Shown: in pieces, positions 13,239 through 16,225 of the stretch
Layout of the letters: every line of letters begins with the position of its first letter
Numbering within the stretch: position 1 is the first letter of the stretch
NCBI GenBank assembly: GCA_035513135.1
Contig: DATKCQ010000119.1
Location: forward strand, 1 to 16,225
Direction of reading: 5' to 3'
Origin: Thermohalobaculum sp035513135
GTDB taxonomy: Bacteria > Pseudomonadota > Alphaproteobacteria > Rhodobacterales > Rhodobacteraceae
Length of the DNA: 16,225 bases
The notes under the pieces: generated by a model
The model's input: the letters and a program-made list of their open reading frames with translations, nothing else
Databases searched by the model: none
What the model was told of the DNA's origin: nothing
Program-made: the position numbers and the translations under genes

Positions 13239-13677
13239 GCGCCCGCTCGCGCATCTCCGCGTAGCCCGGCCGGTCGTAGCGCATCTCCAGCGTGGTGTGG
13301 CGCTCCGGCTCGTAGAGGTCGAGGTGATAGACCCGCCCGCCCTCGCCGATCTCGCCGCGCTCGCGCGCGAAGTCGTTCATGTAGCCGTAGCTGCCGACCG
13401 AGAACACCTTCCGCTCGCAGCCGTCATGCACCAGGAAGAACAGGAACAGCTTGGCATACTCGCCCGCGGGCGGCCCGAACTCGATGGCATGGATCGCGCC
13501 CGCGTCCGTCTCCAGCGTCTCGCGCACGCTGTGCTCCTGCGGCCCCGGCGCCAGGAACGCCGGCCACTGCTCGATGACGCAGCCCTCGGGCCGCTCCTGC
13601 TCCTGCGCCGGCCCCGCCACCGGCATCCCCGCCAGCATCCCCGCCACCGCCAGGGCCTTCACCATTCGTCCGATCAT
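13222..13677 (-). CDS. Small periplasmic protein, unknown function
   Basis: A 151-residue protein with a signal peptide (MIGRMVKALAVAGMLAGMPVAGPA, cleavage near 24/25 before QEQ). The mature part has two cysteines, C33 and C87, that could form a disulphide, several beta-like segments (AIHAIEFGPPAGEYAKLFLFFLVHDG, KVFSVGSYGYMNDF) and an arginine-rich end. I do not recognise a family. The ATG at 13677 has GAGG eight bases upstream; Met5 (13665) is an alternative. It is divergent from the phosphatase gene with 61 bp between starts and overlaps the DUF1493-type gene tail to tail. Confidence 0.7.
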   Translation of the reverse strand: MIGRMVKALAVAGMLAGMPVAGPAQEQERPEGCVIEQWPAFLAPGPQEHSVRETLETDAGAIHAIEFGPPAGEYAKLFLFFLVHDGCERKVFSVGSYGYMNDFARERGEIGEGGRVYHLDLYEPERHTTLEMRYDRPGYAEMRERALNLLR

Positions 13678-13738
13678 CGTTATGCCTCGCTGCCCGGTTG
13701 CCTCGCCGGCCACTCTAACGACGGGAGCCCGTCCCGCA

Positions 13739-14185
13739 ATGCGCATCCTGTGCGTCTGCCTCGGCAACATCTGCCGCTCGCCCATGGCCGAGGGCGTGAT
13801 CCGCGCGCTCGCCGACCGGCACGGCCTCGCCCTCGAGGTCGACTCCGCGGGCACCGGCGCCTGGCACGTCGGCTCCCCGCCCACGCCGGAGGGCGTCGCG
13901 GCGGCCCGCGCCCGCGGCTACCGCACCCGCGACCAGCGCGCCCGCCAGGTGCGCCCCGAGGACTTCCACGACTTCGACCTGATCCTCGCCATGGACAACG
14001 CCAACCTCGCCACGCTCACGCGCCTGCGCCCGCCGAACGCCCGCGCCGAGCTGCGCCTGTTCCACCCCGAGGGCCGCGACATCCCCGACCCCTACGGCGG
14101 CGGCCGCGCCGAGTACGCGCGCACCCTCGAGCTGGTCGAGGAAGCCGCCCGCGCGCTCCTCCCCACCCTCCGCGGCTCCGCTTGA
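13739..14185 (+). CDS. Low-molecular-weight protein tyrosine phosphatase
   Basis: A 148-residue cytosolic phosphatase of the LMW-PTP class, which hydrolyses phosphotyrosine through a cysteinyl-phosphate intermediate. The P-loop is CLGNICRS (C7-x5-R13-S14), with C7 as nucleophile and R13 binding phosphate. DPY at 117-119 supplies the general acid D117. The length and the SAGTGAWHVG strand (36-45) fit the family; arsenate reductases of this fold differ at the P-loop. The ATG at 13739 follows GGGAG (13723-13727) at a spacing of 11. The last codons and the TGA (14183-14185) overlap the predicted lepA promoter. No exopolysaccharide or kinase gene is nearby, so its target cannot be guessed. Confidence 0.93.
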   Translation: MRILCVCLGNICRSPMAEGVIRALADRHGLALEVDSAGTGAWHVGSPPTPEGVAAARARGYRTRDQRARQVRPEDFHDFDLILAMDNANLATLTRLRPPNARAELRLFHPEGRDIPDPYGGGRAEYARTLELVEEAARALLPTLRGSA

Positions 14186-14210
14186 CGCCACCCGCGCCCC
14201 GCCCCATAAG
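14182..14210 (+). promoter_or_regulatory. Predicted sigma-70-type promoter of lepA
   Basis: TTGACG (14182-14187) and CATAAG (14205-14210) are separated by exactly 17 bp. The -35 matches consensus at five of six positions and the -10 at four of six. The -35 overlaps the stop codon of the phosphatase gene. The -10 ends eight bases before the lepA ATG, so transcription would start at or within about two bases of the start codon. Confidence 0.55.
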
Positions 14211-14218
14211 CCCGGCCC

Positions 14219-16018
<1,800 letters not shown>

Positions 16019-16021
16019 AAC

Positions 16022-16225
16022 GTGGTAAACGCGTTCAGCAAATCTGAGAAACTCGTTATCCGAGATTTTCTCTCAATCGGAAATGCAGAAATTCGTCGTT
16101 CGCAGATTACCGCGATAATTGGACCGCAAGCCTCCGGGAAGAGCTTAATTGCAAAGGCCTTTCTATTTTTCAGGAGCTACCTACAAGCGCTTTTTTTTGA
16201 AGCTGTCGAACTCGGCATTGATAAA
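16022..16225 (+). CDS. N-terminal part of an AAA/ABC-type ATPase, AT-rich, likely acquired
   Basis: From a GTG at 16022, three bases after the lepA stop, the frame is open for 68 codons to the window edge. Residues 10-50 read LVIRDFLSIGNAEI, then RRSQITAIIGPQASGKSLIAKAF. That is a beta strand, a turn and a Walker A motif GPQASGKS (34-41), in the arrangement of AAA ATPases that start with a short strand before the P-loop (SMC/OLD-like). Such proteins are common in phage defence and mobile islands, but no further motif is in the window, so the function is open. GC is about 44 % by my count (91 of 205 bases, 16021-16225), far below the neighbours, and codons such as TTA, CTA and ATA are frequent. 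No other in-frame start precedes the P-loop. The Shine-Dalgarno is weak. Confidence 0.75.
   Translation, partial: MVNAFSKSEKLVIRDFLSIGNAEIRRSQITAIIGPQASGKSLIAKAFLFFRSYLQALFFEAVELGIDK

Noticed and set aside
13721..13732. ACGGGAGCCCGT palindrome over the phosphatase Shine-Dalgarno
   Set aside because: The central loop would be only two bases, so the hairpin is not stable as drawn; most likely a chance GC-rich palindrome.

Overview
The window is a very GC-rich, densely packed stretch of what looks like an alphaproteobacterial chromosome, probably Rhodobacterales or a relative. This assignment is inferred from codon use (almost all codons end in G or C), from short or overlapping gene junctions, and from protein families typical of that group. 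Nothing in the window names the species.

Layout. (1) 1-2286, + strand: the tail of an unidentified gene, a small secreted glycine-rich protein with tandem repeats and CPPG motifs, and leuB (3-isopropylmalate dehydrogenase). (2) 2297-11331, - strand: a compact operon read right to left. Its order is an XRE-cupin regulator, a dimethylglycine/sarcosine-dehydrogenase-like FAD-GcvT protein, a betaine-homocysteine-type methyltransferase, a 2OG-Fe(II) PKHD hydroxylase, a second FAD-GcvT protein and an MttB-family methyltransferase. (3) 11522-14185: small genes on both strands, namely a three-helix membrane protein, a CobB-type sirtuin, an acyl-carrier-like DUF1493-type membrane protein, a periplasmic protein and a low-molecular-weight protein tyrosine phosphatase. 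(4) 14219-16018: lepA (elongation factor 4). (5) 16022 to the end: the first 68 codons of an AT-rich gene with a Walker A motif, which looks like the left edge of acquired DNA.

How the genes fit together. The minus-strand operon has the parts for stepwise demethylation of a quaternary methylamine such as glycine betaine. The MttB-like and homocysteine methyltransferases could each take a methyl group from the quaternary amine. The two FAD-GcvT proteins could oxidise the resulting dimethyl and monomethyl amines and pass the one-carbon units to tetrahydrofolate. The XRE-cupin protein would sense the substrate. The exact substrate is inferred, and no corrinoid partner for the MttB-like protein is encoded here.

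Three structural observations stand out. First, the PKHD hydroxylase gene is bracketed by a near-identical 30-bp direct repeat that includes the orphan 5' end of an FAD-GcvT gene, still overlapping the stop of the methyltransferase before it. Second, the last 52 sense codons of lepA differ sharply in synonymous codon use from the first 547 and run straight into the AT-rich ATPase gene, as expected if a mobile element entered the 3' end of lepA and rebuilt it. Third, lepA has no Shine-Dalgarno sequence but has a good sigma-70-type promoter so close to its ATG that a leaderless mRNA is predicted.
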